Source: Anaspis maculata (Eukaryota; Arthropoda; Insecta; Coleoptera; Scraptiidae). Taken from it: a stretch of DNA of 64,000 bases. Positions 11,540 to 25,011 of this stretch are shown here, piece by piece. Within the stretch, counting starts at the first letter, position 1. Each line of letters starts with the position of its first letter. Both the position numbers and the translations under genes were made by a program. The notes below the pieces were generated by a model. That model was not told the origin of the DNA, ran no database searches, and saw only the letters and a list, made by a program, of their open reading frames with translations. The DNA lies in the NCBI GenBank assembly GCA_949128115.1, contig OX421966.1, positions 36,039,042-36,103,041 of the forward strand. The letters are read 5' to 3'.

Positions 11540-11940
11540 CATGGCGGGCAACCTGTCGCAGGTCTCACAGGGTAGCACCGACAGTTATATATTGTTTTTG
11601 ACCTGAAAGCAACTTAGCCCTCACAGAACTTGTAGTCCGTTATCAGGTCCCGGAGGCTGTTATGCACTGTTTTTGACTCTGAAGCGATTTTGTTTTCGCA
11701 AAGCTGGTAGCACGTCTTCAGGTCCCTGAGGCGTGGCAGCACCGAAAGCTGTTCTGAATTATTTTCGACCTGGGAACAGTTTTGCTCCCGCTTAACTGGT
11801 AGCTCGTCGTCAAGTCCTGCCAAAACTTCCACTGCACAAAATGTCTCTATGTCAAAATGTACCCTGATATGACGTCTCCAAAACAAAACCTCTCCCACGA
11901 AGGTCTTCACTGGTAGCTCGTGATCAGATCTCAGCGGTGT
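11540..11940. repeat. Degenerate tandem repeat
   Basis: The phrase (C/A)TGGTAGC(A/T)CGT..TCAGGTCC recurs at about 11552, 11634, 11710, 11803 and 11917, spacing 75-115 bp, with a TGTTTTTGACCTG-like phrase between. The minus strand stays open over 135 codons (11614-12021) with the echo LRDL..CYQLCE / LRDL..DYKFCE, but the frame breaks inside the array, so I treat it as a repeat rather than a gene. Confidence 0.6.
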
Positions 11941-12021
11941 GGTGGTATCGGAATCAAGGCTGACAATATTTTGTACTAGATCTCGAAAAAAAAGGTACCG
12001 TGCATGTACATTTCGTACCAA

Positions 12022-14902
12022 AGTCAGGGCACTTATCTGTTTGACAAAAGAATGTGAAAAAATTCACAGAAACTGAAATTGTGTCTGATTAGCGAATGTT
12101 GATCATGTTGCTTTCGATTAATTGAGAAAAATGTGTTTCTATTTTAGAAATATTCAAAAATTTAAAACTTGAAAAATGTCGTATTTGTTGTCATGATGTC
12201 AGGTTGTCTTTATAATTTTTTTTATCAGTTCTGTTCGTTAGTTTTGATAGTAGCCTGCTTCCAGCTTTTTTAGGTCAGAAAACCACAAACTCAAGCTCTT
12301 TATGTGGTTTCTAAGACGACTGAAAAAGTGGGTTCCAAGACGGGATTTATGAAACTTATGTTTTCGAAAATATGCCCATAAACCTTCTATTCTACAAACA
12401 GTACAGAAAGGATCCTCCAAGGCCAAACGACCTCCTCTAATCTATCTGCAATCTACAATCTACTACATATTCCACAAGCCTGTATGATATACCTATTTCT
12501 CACGAAGATGCAGTTTACTGCATGCAAGCATCCGAATGAGTAACAGTCATTACGTAAAAATATAATTCTGTGCTTCATCGCTTTACCTGCGACAGCTCGA
12601 AATTTTGTAGGTAGGTAGGTAGGTGGTGCCTAATAATTATAATCTTACAAAATAACATGCTGGTGTAATTGAACAAGAGGAGTAGCACCTCAGTGAAGAC
12701 TGGCATGGGTGCTACAAGAAACCACAAATAATGCTAGTACCTCTATTAAATTGAATTATTTTTTGGTTAAGTATTTGAAAACCGTTGAATAAAGAAAAAA
12801 TTAAACTTAATCAAATAACAAAAACGTCTATCTAAATACGCCAAAGTGAATTATTCATTTCACCTTCAGGCTTCGGGCACAGGCAGCATCAAGCATCAGT
12901 CCTCGCTCTTTTAGTCGAAGCGCTTTGTTTTATTTCGGGTTGGACTTCCCTTCTTTCTCAGGTGTTGATTTTCTCTCAACTTCAATTTTCCTTCCAAAGC
13001 TTTGCCGTCCCACACACCTCTCAAGGCGATCCAACTCGTGCTTTTCGCGCCTGCATTCACGTGTTGCGTAATACTGCATTTGGGTGTTTTATAACGTCCG
13101 GTGGCCGAGCGCACGCCGCATCATGCAAGTAAAGTCTGGAGGTCTTCGAGCACTTCAGGGCCGGCCTGTTTATCAGGCACCGGCGTACGAAGTGGGGAGA
13201 TTTTTGCTGAGCTTTTCACCATCGGAATAATTACGGCAGCTGGCTTTTGTGTGATATAGGAAACTGGTCTGCGGTGTCGTTGAAATATGTATGACTGTGT
13301 TGTTAAAAGCCCAGGTAAATAATTTAAATATCCACCTTCCTGTTGTGCAAAATCAGGTTGTTCTTCCTTTTCTATCTGTTTTTTTTCTGTGTAGCGGATT
13401 TTTTGTAGAGCCTCACATCACATAAAGTGTAATAAAATAACATTGCAATTAGGAGCAGGAGGCGGCATCGGCAGTGGTAAACTTTGTAATACAAGCGTTT
13501 TGATTGAAATTGATACCGACGACAGGACGACGTGAGTTTCTTTGTAAATTTTTAATTAATTGAGGAAACGTGAACCACAAACAACAAAAATATCATGACG
13601 ATTGTCCGATTACATTATCTTGTTAATTCTGCACAATGCAATTCTTTGAGATGAAAAAATCGGCGACTTCTAATATACTGCTTAGATTACTATTTGGCAA
13701 AGTATCAGGTACAAAAATGCAGATTTTTCTTTTATTGAACCATCTACGGTTCGGACCTGCCCGCAATAGAAAGACACGTGAAATTATCAGGCCACGATCT
13801 CTTCAAGGCGCCAGATTACAACTACATGTTTTTCGAGGAGAAATAGTGCCACTGCTTACCTGAAAATTCACGTAACCAACGCCACGAAAATCAGAAAAAT
13901 GAGTAACGGAGAAGCCAGGTTAAGTACCCACAAGGCAAAGAGCATGTTAATTTTTTTTATTTTCACTGATTTAGAATCTGTGATTAAAAATAAGCAACCC
14001 CAACTTTTTTCGGTATTTCAAACCATGAAGCTAAAAAATTCAAGATGTATGAAAAAATCTATCTCTCTCTCAATGTATAAACTGTTTAGGTTTGTTTGCG
14101 ACGCGGTTCGGCTTTACAGGTGGGGTGAAGGGCTATCCTCAGAGCAGTTGCTAAACGCTCGTTCCACAATCCTCCCAGCTCACCAAATGCTCAGTCACTT
14201 TCAACACATCATTCACAAATAGCCATCATTTGCCATTTACATCTAAATATAATGAAAATATTTCGAGAATAGCAAAAAGGCTGCCGTTCAGCTTTCCTGA
14301 TAAGCCAAAAAGCTGATCTTCCACGACACCCTGTACAACACCAAAAATGAAGAAAAAACCAAAACATAATAAAATATCCCCACAAAATTATCAAAATGCA
14401 ACTCCCATCATATGTGGGAGCATTGCATTTCAGAAATGCAGGAGCCTGGGGAATTGAATTTCTTCGCTGAGATTGATGACGTCACAAGTCACAACGGCAA
14501 GAGTTTGAATTCATTGGAATTTCGAAAGATTTTTCACGCGAAAATATTCAGAATTGTTTCCTAATTTCTACGCGAGCTACGCTATTATTCATGTTCCGAC
14601 ATACTGGTTCCAGTTTGCCAAAGATTAATTAGGAAAAAGCGGTCGAAATTGATTCGGCACATCTTCCGTTTTCACCTTGCATAAGTGTATCAATTATATT
14701 GCCGACAATTGCAAAACCTAGTATGATGGCATCTCGTAGACAAAGAAACGCCCAATCAGACATCCAGACATCACAATCCGTTTGAGAATCGGTTACTTTG
14801 CTTTGCAGATACTTTGATTTGAAGTGAGGTCAAATTTTTCGGTGATCCATTTTGAAACTTGAATAGCGTAAATAAATAAGGTCTATGTGCCAAAAAAAAA
14901 AC
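12022..14902. other. Stretch without recognisable gene
   Basis: Unassigned DNA with a GTAG microsatellite at 12608-12625. Open frames are all short and none shows a domain I recognise. Confidence 0.5.
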
Positions 14903-15053
14903 TGAAACTCACGTCGGGTTGCTCACTCCGAGTTTCACTTTGAACTTGGTTTGGTTGCCATAGATTTGATTGTTGCAACAATTATTTCCATTGTAACCAA
15001 ACCGGGTTTAAGGACGGCATTTCCTAGTGTTTTTTCTTTAAACGTGAGTTTCA
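14903..15053. mobile_element. Small inverted-repeat (hairpin) element
   Basis: TGAAACTCACGT (14903-14914) pairs with ACGTGAGTTTCA (15042-15053), and further in TTGGTTTGGTTGCCA pairs with TGTAACCAAACC. At 151 bp and without coding sequence it fits a MITE. Flanking duplication is not obvious. Confidence 0.6.
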
Positions 15054-18000
15054 TGAGAATCAGTGGAGTAAGAGTCTTGAAAAAAAGCAGAGTAATCTAA
15101 AATCTAGAATGAAAATTAATAACTATTCAAAAATTTCTAAATTCAAAAAACTCAAAAAAATGTTTACAAAATTTTTATATTTTTTTCAAAAAAAGTCCCT
15201 TATTCTCTTGCCAGCCCAGATTTGAATGACTCATTTTTTTTCTTACATTTTTAGCTGCTTAGATTTGGCAGAAACTCACGCCACAATAATCTATCTGTTT
15301 CTCTTTTGCTCTGCAGCTAATCCGCTGTTTCAGCCATTTTTTATGTTAGGAAATTTACACCTATAGACATATCATTGGGCTAAGCTTCAAGAACTTGTTT
15401 GTAAATTTTTCGTTATTTAATTACATCAATTGCTGGTTCTGTTGATTATTTCTTTCATCTATCACCTAATATAATCCAATTTCCCTATAATTTCGACCGT
15501 AATTTCTCATGAATGTCAATTTCTATGCATCCAGTTCAAATTATAAAATTAAAAAGTGCATCCATGCAGATGGACACCCAAATTCACCTGTCCAAGGTAG
15601 GTGTATGTGTGCATGTGTCATCGCGCTGGCTTTTATCGAGCCCAAAGACTTCTTTTATAATTTGCATAATACGCGGACCAGGTTCCAAAAGTCACGTACC
15701 TACATTAACCATATACGACCGATTTATCTTGTAGAGTACATCAGAAGAAAAAAAAGACAAGAATGACGCGTTTCGTGATGGGGGCTTTCACTCAAAACTT
15801 AGCACCTCACCCTTGGGAGACCAGAAGCAAAGAGAGACGTTATTATTTTTAAGAAAAGCTCCATAGACCCGTGCAGAATATAGGAAGGAACTCAAATAAG
15901 TATACCTACTCGCAGACGGGGGAGATCCGATTACTTTTTCCATTAAGATTTTATTATTAACGAAATTGTACCTACTTATAGAAAAGTTCAACGGATTATA
16001 TAAATAGGTTTTTTTTGTAAAGAACTGTATGTTAGACCTATAACAATATATATTATTACAGAAAAAAGTTTTAAAGTTCAAACCGTAATTATTATTGAAC
16101 AAAGGGTTCTAAAAGAGGCAAACGAAACGAACCGATGAGCGTTTTAATACACAATGAACGAATTATAGTCCTTTGATTTTTTCTACATCGTTTTTCAATG
16201 ACAACAACATTCTGAAGTTTCAACATTAATATAGCTCAACAGATTTTACTCCAATTATGTGCAAGCATAATCTCGAAAAACAACATTAAAGGTTTGATGA
16301 TCACGAATCTGACGTCAAAAATCTTGATAAAAGTCGATAACATTTGAAAAATTTTTGTTCTTGCTTTCGTTGCTTACTGAAAAAGATTCTCTTCTAGACC
16401 CCACTTAGTCTCTAGCCCCCGGATTTTTCTTGGCCTTTATACTTCAAGACTGAAAAAGTAATAAAACATACATCCAGAAGAAAGTGAACCATTGATTGGC
16501 GACATTCAGCTTTTCGCACAACAACAACAACAAAAAATGAATTCAACAGGTATCTATGTACAGAATTTCGGCAACTTTTCGATAAAGCACTTCATTTTTT
16601 TCTAGTGGCACAATTGCGGAATGCGCGCACCCATAAATTCAGATAAGTCTTCTAATGCACTAGTTCTACTTGTATCAAGCGATAACGATAAATTACTTTA
16701 TTAGAATAATTATCTCGACATACTGAGGCTTTCAAAACATCGATAATAAAATTGTCACAATAATATAAAAAATATTCGCCTAGGTAGATCCAGGTCTATA
16801 AGCGAGAAGGTGCAACTTATTTCGATATCAACTACACAGGCCTAATACAACCGCCAGAGTGTTGTAATAAATGATAGATAGGTTCGTAGCCTGGTGCTGC
16901 AATATTGCCCCAAATGGTGGGCTTTTTTAGGGACCGTCGAGGGGATAATACGCGAGATGAAAGCACCGAAAGCTCACCAGCAAGCACATCAGCAGTAATG
17001 AAACTAAGTATAAAACTGTAATTTTCGCGTATATTACATCGGTTATGCTTCTGCTATACACAGCGTCAAAATACCATCGCCAGCATCATCGGAGCGGCAG
17101 AAAGTTTGCAGGATGTGATCCTTATTTCTTGTTCTCGCGGGGTTGAGGAGGTGGTGGTGGTGGTGGTAACTCGGATGAAAGTATGATGTTTGAGCTCTGT
17201 TTGGGAATAATGATAGTCAAAAGCATCCACAAGGGGATTTAATCAAAATGCGCACTATTTTATTGCCGCGCTAGTCTTTCATCGCGGGTGAAGAAGTTTA
17301 ATTAGGTTTCGCTTCAAGTCGGAGCTTTATGGCACCCCGGCCCTACTCTATGTAAACTATTATTAAAGGTTTCCATGGAAATTATCTACTGGGGTCGGCT
17401 CTAAGAATATAATATAATTTAAACTGCAAAATGTTTGGAACAAGAAATAAATTACCTTCGCCTAGTCCTGTGAGCACGAGTCACATAGAGAAAATGGTTC
17501 AAGTGCCGCGAGCAATAATCTAATGCCATGGGTGTTGTACCTAGTAGGAACGTACAGCTTGCTTTGAAATGTTAATGCGATTAGTAAGATTGGAACGAGC
17601 ATTGGAAAAGCTACTGAGGAAAAGGGCTACCTAAATTTTTCTCAAAAGAAATTGTTAGAAACTTCGTCAGCAGTTGTTAGAAAGTATCAGTAGTGTGCCA
17701 GTGTGCCCATTTTGCGCAGTTGAGGTGGAGAATCTGGACAAAACTTGTGGTGCAATAGAGTCTGTAACAATTGTGACTACCTATATAGTCTATAGTGATG
17801 GGGTGACAAGGGTGGCATGTTTTCGATATAAAGGAGGATCAAGTTGTATGCAGATTCCTATGTCAGCCTTTCTAGTGCAAAGAGGAATCAACCAGCTATA
17901 AACATGATGGAAAAGTGTTTATTTTTCTTTTCAGCTAAAGCAGTGAAAATTTTCAACTTTTTCCTTTCGCTTAAATAATGACGTGAAAGAATAAATAAAC

Positions 18001-18674
18001 AGATTTTTGAAAAGCTTTCAACCGCTGGGTCAACTGTCAGTTGCGCTTTGTCTTGGAACATCCTTTTCCTCCTTTTTCATCTAGCAAATTGGTCTAGTTT
18101 TCAATCTTCTTCCTTCTTCTATACCTTCCCACAACACATATTATTATGTATCTTCGACTAAATAAGTGGTCACATGGACCTAATGCCAAGAAGAATTTGG
18201 AAATCCATACATATTTAGATGGCACCTGCTGTAGGTAGGTATCGTCAGTATTGGCTGCCTAGGCCATACTGAGCCATACAACTACTGAGCTTCTGTCAGA
18301 GTACAGAGTGTAAAGTTTTGCCAAACTAGCCATCGGCAAGCGTATAGTGAACTCGTTTATCCAACTAGTGAAATACACATACCTACTCTTGTGTACGTAT
18401 CTCAATAAGCAACCAACTACATACTGTCTACTTATGTATTTGCAGAAACACATAGCTATACAAAATCCAAATGTATAAAGGTACAGTGATCATATATTTA
18501 GTAACAGAAAAATGAATTTGACAGGAACTCGTTTTATTGATGTTTTCTGAAGAATAATATAGTTACCACTGAGTTAGTGAGTTACGTGAGAAAAGTTACA
18601 TTTATAAAAGTCACCTTGATAGAGTCGTCAAAAAAAAAAACGATAAAGGTTTTATAAAAATAAGTATTTTTCAG
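15054..18674. other. Stretch with simple repeats only
   Basis: Contains an ACA run near 16518-16534 and a GGT run at 17150-17167. The 75-codon open frame at 17674-17901 has a CPFC motif but no partner cysteine pair or splice context I can defend. Nothing else recognisable. Confidence 0.5.
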
Positions 18675-18907
18675 TTTCTCCAATTACAACACTACGAGTA
18701 CACTGGTGGGTACTTTACTTGAATAAAGTTATTGGATCGTATTTGAATGATATCAGCTTATTGAAACCGGAAGAACTGGAAGGCATATTTCAACCTAAGA
18801 CGTGCTACACCGGTCACTGTGAATTTAATGTGCGCGATCATTACCATTCGTTTCCTTCTGGGCAGCTTCTTGATAATTTTGCGAAAAATTTTGATTGGAC
18901 TAATTAG
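18675..18907 (+). CDS. Candidate 3'-terminal coding exon, unknown product
   Basis: A good splice acceptor, TATTTTTCAG, ends at 18674 and from it one frame stays open to the TAG at 18905-18907, about 76 codons. The reading is varied and protein-like (for example IGSYLNDISLLKPEELEG and HYHSFPSGQLLDNFAKNF), with balanced composition unlike the low-complexity frames around it. I do not recognise the family. No ATG starts it, no upstream partner exon was found and no clear polyadenylation signal follows closely, so it could also be the end of a transposon gene or chance. RNA evidence or a protein search would decide. Confidence 0.3.
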
Positions 18908-19402
18908 ATATTTTCCCGTTTTCCCATATTTGGTCATATCACGAGTAGGTACTGTAAGGACATTTTTGTTCGATAATCTTGAGATTAATATAGAAAAGAA
19001 AAACACTTCTTCCAACTATTGCTTTGTTTTTAACCGGGCTAACTTGGAAAATTAAACATCATCAGGAACTCTATAATGCCCCCATCAGAACACTATTGCT
19101 AAATTGTAACCCTTGCGAACCTATAATTATTTTTGTGTACATTCTTGTGTTCTTTACTAATTAGAAGACAGTGATTTGTCAATTTTCATGAGGTCTCTCT
19201 GCATTTTAATAAGGCAAGCTCGGAAATTACTCATAGAAAAAATCAACATCAATGCAGGAAACTGCCTAGGGCATGTTAAGGTAGCTCAGTTTTCGAAAAT
19301 TGCTTCTTCTTAGGACTTTTCCATCGTTAGGGCGAGATTGAAGTTTTATATAAAAAAAAAACAACAAAAAACAGCAGATTTTTTTGAATATTGTTTAAAA
19401 CA

Positions 19403-19515
19403 TGTGATCAATTGAACTCTCAATCTAGGCAGGCTGTGGCCTGGTCGAAATCAGGGCTGCGAAGCTGCATTTGGCTAGGACACAGCCTGCCTAAATTAGG
19501 AATTCAATTGATCAC
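19403..19515. mobile_element. Hairpin MITE with GGCTGTG core, copy a
   Basis: TGTGATCAATTGAACTC at 19403 pairs with GAATTCAATTGATCACA ending 19515. The centre contains AGGCTGTGGCCTGGTC and its partner GGCTAGGACACAGCCT. Related copies with different outer arms lie at 25012-25135, 28830-28935 and 60902-60993. Confidence 0.75.
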
Positions 19516-22500
19516 ACGATAGAACAATTTCACTTTTGAAAAGTTTACTCTTGTTACTATGCCTTTTTAAGCCTCGTTAAATTATACATACATATTATAC
19601 CTACCTATGTGATGTTTTTCTAAAAGTTTCGTTGTTCTTTGATTCTGTGATGATTATTAATCAAAGTTTCTCAATTTGAACCCCACACAGCCTATGGAGC
19701 AATGCTGAAGGATAATTCCAGGATAGATAGCTTAGATATTGTTTTCATTTTATTCACTTTATTTGCTTTATTACGTTTCAATCCGAGAGTATATGAAAAA
19801 TAAATAATAGACGATAACTAACAAATAAGATATAAAATATACTTATGGAAAAATTCAAACCATGGGTTTCTTGCTTCTGCCTTCCCTCTTGATCCGGTAG
19901 TTCATTATTTTGATCTAATTATCAATCACCCTATATGTGTAATGGCGAACAAGTATACGATAATCGAATAACAAACACGTAGAACTTCAAACACTGAATT
20001 TAAGTGTATGACTCAATTTGGAATCAGTAACAAAATTATGTTCTTTTGCATACCCAGTCATCTTTTTATTCAATTATGTGCTCAGATTATAGAATTTATA
20101 CCCAAACTTTTGGTCTTCGTAATAAAGGAGTTCACAACAATATTTTTTTAAATTTTGCTGATTATAATTTTTCCCTAATGATGGAGTTGATTGGGCAGGC
20201 GGGAACTTACTTGGACAAAAAAATATGATCAGGATATTACAATATTTGATACGGTAGCAAGTAGCAAGGATTTATTTAGAATTTACATATTTATTTGAGA
20301 TGATTGCACAAAGGCGCGGAGCGCCTAATTGTGATTTTTGTTATGTATCTTGATGATTTTTCCATATGGAGAAATAAAGTAGATTTTTTTTATCAATTTA
20401 TAATAAAATAGTTAGCAACATACGTACCTACTTTATTAATAGTGTAATGAATGCCATCATGAGCCTAGGCGAGCAGTTCAACGAAATAAACACGACAATC
20501 CGGTCGGCAGGGCAGGGTAAAGTAATCCATTTTATTTCAATAACAAGAATTTCTTTGAATAACATAATCACTTCTTTTATATTTAAATTTCTTCATGATT
20601 TTTTTCCTTCATCGCGATCGATGCAAGTTTCAAAGTGATTAGGGAATTTTCCATCAGCGTTCTTATGGCAAAAAAGTAGCTACATTTCTGTGGAATACCT
20701 TTTCTCTGTGTTCCTAAAGTTACCTACTACTGTGTGCTATAGGTACCTTATTAAATTTTTAAATAATGAAATATCCTTTATTTTTGATAAAAAAATTCTT
20801 TTTAGAAAATTCAAGGATCAAGTTCATTTGGTACGTGTAAATGGTTTTGAAGGTTTAGATTTATAGCTTCTCTTCAAATTCACTTTTGCATAAGTTTACG
20901 TGACTTGAATTTTGAATGTCCATTAATGCATGTTTAAATGTCCGATGAAATTGATTTTTTTTTTCAAGAGCAGACGACATTGAAATAATTTTATGAATAC
21001 TATTTTTTAAACGGCGAGTACATATTCTCTCTCCATTGGTGATTAGCCATTTTTCGAAATTAATTACCGCGCTAAAATCGTAAAAATAAATCGGTAACTG
21101 GCTTAAAACTGCAGCAGGAATTCGAAAAAATCAGGAACATGATTGAAGCAAAGAAAAAATCAAGAACTTACATAAACGGCCGGAAAAAAACTGAAAAATC
21201 GCCAATCCAGGAAACGGAATCCAGGAACTCGGAACTCGGAGAGCACGAAATCAAAATAAAGGAGTACGGCGCGGTCGTCGTCCTTCAGGAGATCATCCTC
21301 GGGGGTGCACCTCTAAGCGGGCGAGCGAGAAGGAGTTCATCACCATCATCAGACAGCAGCACTCACTAGCAGCCAGCGTCTAACCCGTCAGATAGTCTAG
21401 CAATACTCTAACATCACAATGATGGTCTCAAGTCCCAAAACCCCTAAACTTGCAGGACCACTTTTTATTTGGTTGGCAAATTCATAGCTACCTGTACATG
21501 CATGCGGCCACCAGAGGCGGAGAGAAGGGGTGGGGGGCGAGTTTGCATGGTCATACCCCCCTTTCATAGCTGGCTGCCTTGCTTGAGCTGCATTGTACAG
21601 TTATGCGAAAATCAAGATTTGCAACTCTCTGCGTGCCTACTACATATATCCCAAAATTCGTGTGCCTCGAGCTCGCCTCGACGGACGCACGGCGTTGCCG
21701 CACCCCACCTGTACAAATCCTCGCGTCGCGAGAGCATCTTTCGCGCTCGGTTGAAATTAACCACTCAAACTCACAATCGCCGTCAAGCCTTCGCATTCAA
21801 CTTCAATCTTGTGAATAGAAGTGGTCCTACGATAGCACTTTGCGGCGCCTCACAAGTTCTACCAGTTCTTCAAATCTGATGATGTTTTATCGATTCTGTA
21901 CTAACCATGCCTAATTTATGTTGTTGAAAAATTCAAGCTTCAAACTAAGAATTTGAGAATTAAGAAAAGCAAATTTTTATGCTGAAGAATTCAACGAAAA
22001 AAAACCACGAAGGAACACTTTAACAGCCGGTTCAGTCATCCGTTGTGAACAAGATCGGCCCAAAGATGGCGCTTCGCGGCAGCGCCCGCGTTGAAAATTG
22101 GAAAATTCTCAACGGACGGCAACGCCGCATTGTCCTCTCAAATTTACCCCACGTAGGACCCATCATCAGAAGAGCGCGAATTAGCGAGTTTCGGCGGACG
22201 TCGCCCCCTCCTCTGTCTTTCCTTCTTCTTTCCTCTTTCTTCTTCCTCCTCCTCTTCGGATCTTTTCTTCTTTTCGGCAATTGCGAGAGAGATCGTTCCG
22301 CAAGGGGAGCGCCGCATTCGCTCTATCATTATTACCATCATTATTATTATCGTCATCAATTTTGGACATCGATGCAAGGTGGGGCGTCGTGCGAAAGCTT
22401 CTCCTCGGATGGCTGAAATTTCGAAGGTTTTTCTTTGTAGATTATCGAAAGCACGCGAAATACCAACTGGTATGGTAATAATAAATGTGTATCTGTGTGC

Positions 22501-23101
22501 TGTTGTTGTATAGAAGAAAAACGCAAAAATTTCATATTGCCCAACGATTTACCACGCAATATTGATTTTCTGAAATGATAAAGAGTAAGAAGGGCACATA
22601 CAGGAAAGTTGAGAAGGACCTTTACCTAACGGTTTGGTATTTGACCGTTGTTTTTTTTTTGTGCAACGGCGTCCGCCGTCCTTGATGAAGGTTTATGGAA
22701 ATAGGTTGCATAAGACCAATTATCTTGGCCTACCTATATAATTTGGACCCGAGAGGTCAGTTTTCAGATACCCTAGGTGAATTGACAGGTAAAGTTAAGA
22801 AGTGGAAAAAAGAGCAAGAGCTGATTTTCATAGTGTATATTTTGTTTTGATCAGTTCCACGATCAAATTAAATTTAACAGTGTCCCGGCAGAAACATAAA
22901 ATCAAGACAACAGAATTTTCTTTTCAACATAAAGACAGTCCTGAGGACCTGGGCCCTCACTTTTCTTTCAAGGGCAACAACAGAATGACAAGAACTTGAA
23001 AATTCATGATCGGCATAATAAAGTAATCACTTTGTGGCTAGTTTGGTATATTATTATGAGAAATGATATAATTAAACTTTATCACAAAAAATCCTTTCTT
23101 T
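19516..23101. other. Unassigned stretch, partly CpG-rich
   Basis: Mostly AT-rich with no recognisable gene. Between about 21500 and 22420 GC and CpG content rise, and a pyrimidine tract fills 22206-22273. This could be a promoter or 5' exon region, but no translation is convincing: frames at 21469-21879 and 22045-22416 lose meaning in low-complexity sequence. Confidence 0.4.
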
Positions 23102-23251
23102 AGCTTTCGATTGATGTGCCGTTATATTATATTTTCCTGAAGTCCAGCAAACGCCATAACAATCAAACGACTGATTTATCAGGCTTGCTGATTTGAGCAC
23201 CCCCAAGAGAGAATACCTGGGCAGACACCAACGGCACATCGAAAGAAAGCT
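23102..23251. mobile_element. Short terminal-inverted-repeat element
   Basis: AGCTTTCGATTGATGTGCCG on the left is matched by the complement of AACGGCACATCGAAAGAAAG on the right (23230-23251), about 22 bp with two differences. The 106-bp interior is not palindromic and not coding. Probable MITE. Confidence 0.55.
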
Positions 23252-23730
23252 TAGCGAAACATTTATCTTTTTTATTTAAAATGATTCATTTTGCCCTCGA
23301 TTTTGCCGAAATTTACGAATTCTTGGAGTCATCAGTTGAAATTGCTTTTTGCCGCAAACACAAATATTGACACCTCCTTAAAAAGAAGCTTGAAGTTCTG
23401 GTTCCGGCTTCCTTCCTATCTAAAGAAAGATTTTGTGGCCTTGATATTTCATAAGGTCCAGTTTTTTAGCTCAAGTTGAACTTTCGTTTGGTAAAACTTG
23501 GTTCACTTGCCATAGAATACTCTGTTGGAATAAATTTTGTCTCTACAGTAATAAAACCATAAGTTTCACTAAGCGAAAGTACAACTCCATCTGAAATACT
23601 GGGCCTAAGAAAATCGAGCTGGTGTATTTTAGCTAGGGCACCTTGTATACAAATAAGGTTGTTTGATGGTTGATCTGCAAAACTAGCTGCTGTTTTTGAA
23701 TATTCAAGATATTTTTGTTGGTACCTATCT

Positions 23731-24427
23731 ATAAAGGGTGTTTGCAAACTTGGGGTAGAAAATTGAACCACCGTTAGAAAAATGCTACAAAAGTATCAGA
23801 AAAATGTTGAAAAAAAAATTAAGGACTTGAATTTTTGGAAATATAGATGGTCAAAATGTGCCAAAGGTGATCCTTCGACCCCCTCTATTTTCGTTATTTT
23901 GAAATATTTTAGTAAACTCTTTTCAACAGACCAAAAAGCAATGTTTTGAATCTTTGAGTGTGTTTTGTAATTGTATTCACTATACAGGGTGAATGGTGAA
24001 TCCAAAATATCAGTTTTCTTCAAAAATGCATGCGGAAAATGTCATATGGAAACTATTTGTGTTATTTGTTGCTCTACATCAGTTTATAACATCTAGGCTT
24101 GTCACGAGCATTTTCGGCGAAAAATATTCTCAGGTTTATGACTCACCCTGTACACTAAATAAAATAACAAAACATATTCAAAGGTTCGAAAATTTAGCTT
24201 TTCGGTCTGATGGAGAGAGTGTACTAAAATCTTCCAACATTACGAAAATAGGAGGGGTCAAAGAGCCACTTTTTCACCATCCATATTTAAAAAAAATCAT
24301 AATTTTTTTTCAACATTTTTTTGGCACTTTTGGAGCATTTCTACAAGTGCTGTGCAATTTTCTACCCCAAGTTTGCACTTGGGGTACTTGGGGCAGTTTT
24401 CTACCCCAAGTTTGCAAGCACCCTGTA
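23731..24427. mobile_element. Foldback element interrupted at its centre
   Basis: The left arm, starting AAAGGGTGTTTGCAAACTTG, is repeated in reverse complement up to the end GCAAGCACCCTGTATA. Arms are about 255 and 274 bp. The right arm has a local duplication of TTTTCTACCCCAAGTTTGCA. The two arms would meet almost directly were it not for a second element at 23986-24153. Ends with CAGGGTG-like termini suggest a mariner-type MITE. No coding sequence. Confidence 0.8.
23986..24153. mobile_element. Mariner-type MITE nested at palindrome centre
   Basis: Begins CAGGGTGAATGGTGAATCC and ends GACTCACCCTG, flanked by TA on both sides. It interrupts the foldback 23731-24427 within a few bases of its axis of symmetry. 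Only the outer 15 bp or so are inverted repeat; the interior does not code. Confidence 0.7.
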
Positions 24428-25011
24428 TACCTACTAACCTACTTACACGCAAAAGGACAAACAAAACAAGTCTCTAGTCTCGTAGGAGTCGCAGGTCTGC
24501 CGAAATTCTTGATACAATGTACTAGTGTGAATAAGATTTAAACTGAATCTAGACGATAATAGAGGATGAAAGTTATGTATCGCCTTGTGTATCGCCTAGT
24601 TTACATTACAGTGGAAACAGTGGCGCCGAACTCATAAAAAGTTACTATGGCGAAAGAATTTTTAGACCCTCCCCCCCCTATTGCAACGCAACGGTCGGGC
24701 CGGAGGACCCAAAAGCCCCTCAGGTAGCGCCGCAGGCGGAATTTCTCGGAATAATAATGATAATACTAACAATAATAAGCAAAAAATGGGAAGCCGCTGA
24801 CCAGATTGTCGATAGATCTCATTATCTTTCCAAATTTCGAAATTTTTATAAATCTCTTCAAAAATACCCCTTTGGGCTAAATTTCGTGTAAGAATTCTGG
24901 CAGAAAATATTGCTGCGTGGTTTGTGGGCAAAAGTAGGTAAGACCCTTATTGAATTGGACCCCAGCTTTATTCGGAGTGATGAAACTAACTTATTTGCTA
25001 TTCCATATTAA

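Noticed and set aside
22032..22416. Arg/Glu-rich and Ser/Leu/Phe-rich open frames on both strands
   Set aside because: They come from a pyrimidine-rich low-complexity tract; composition, not coding, keeps the frames open.
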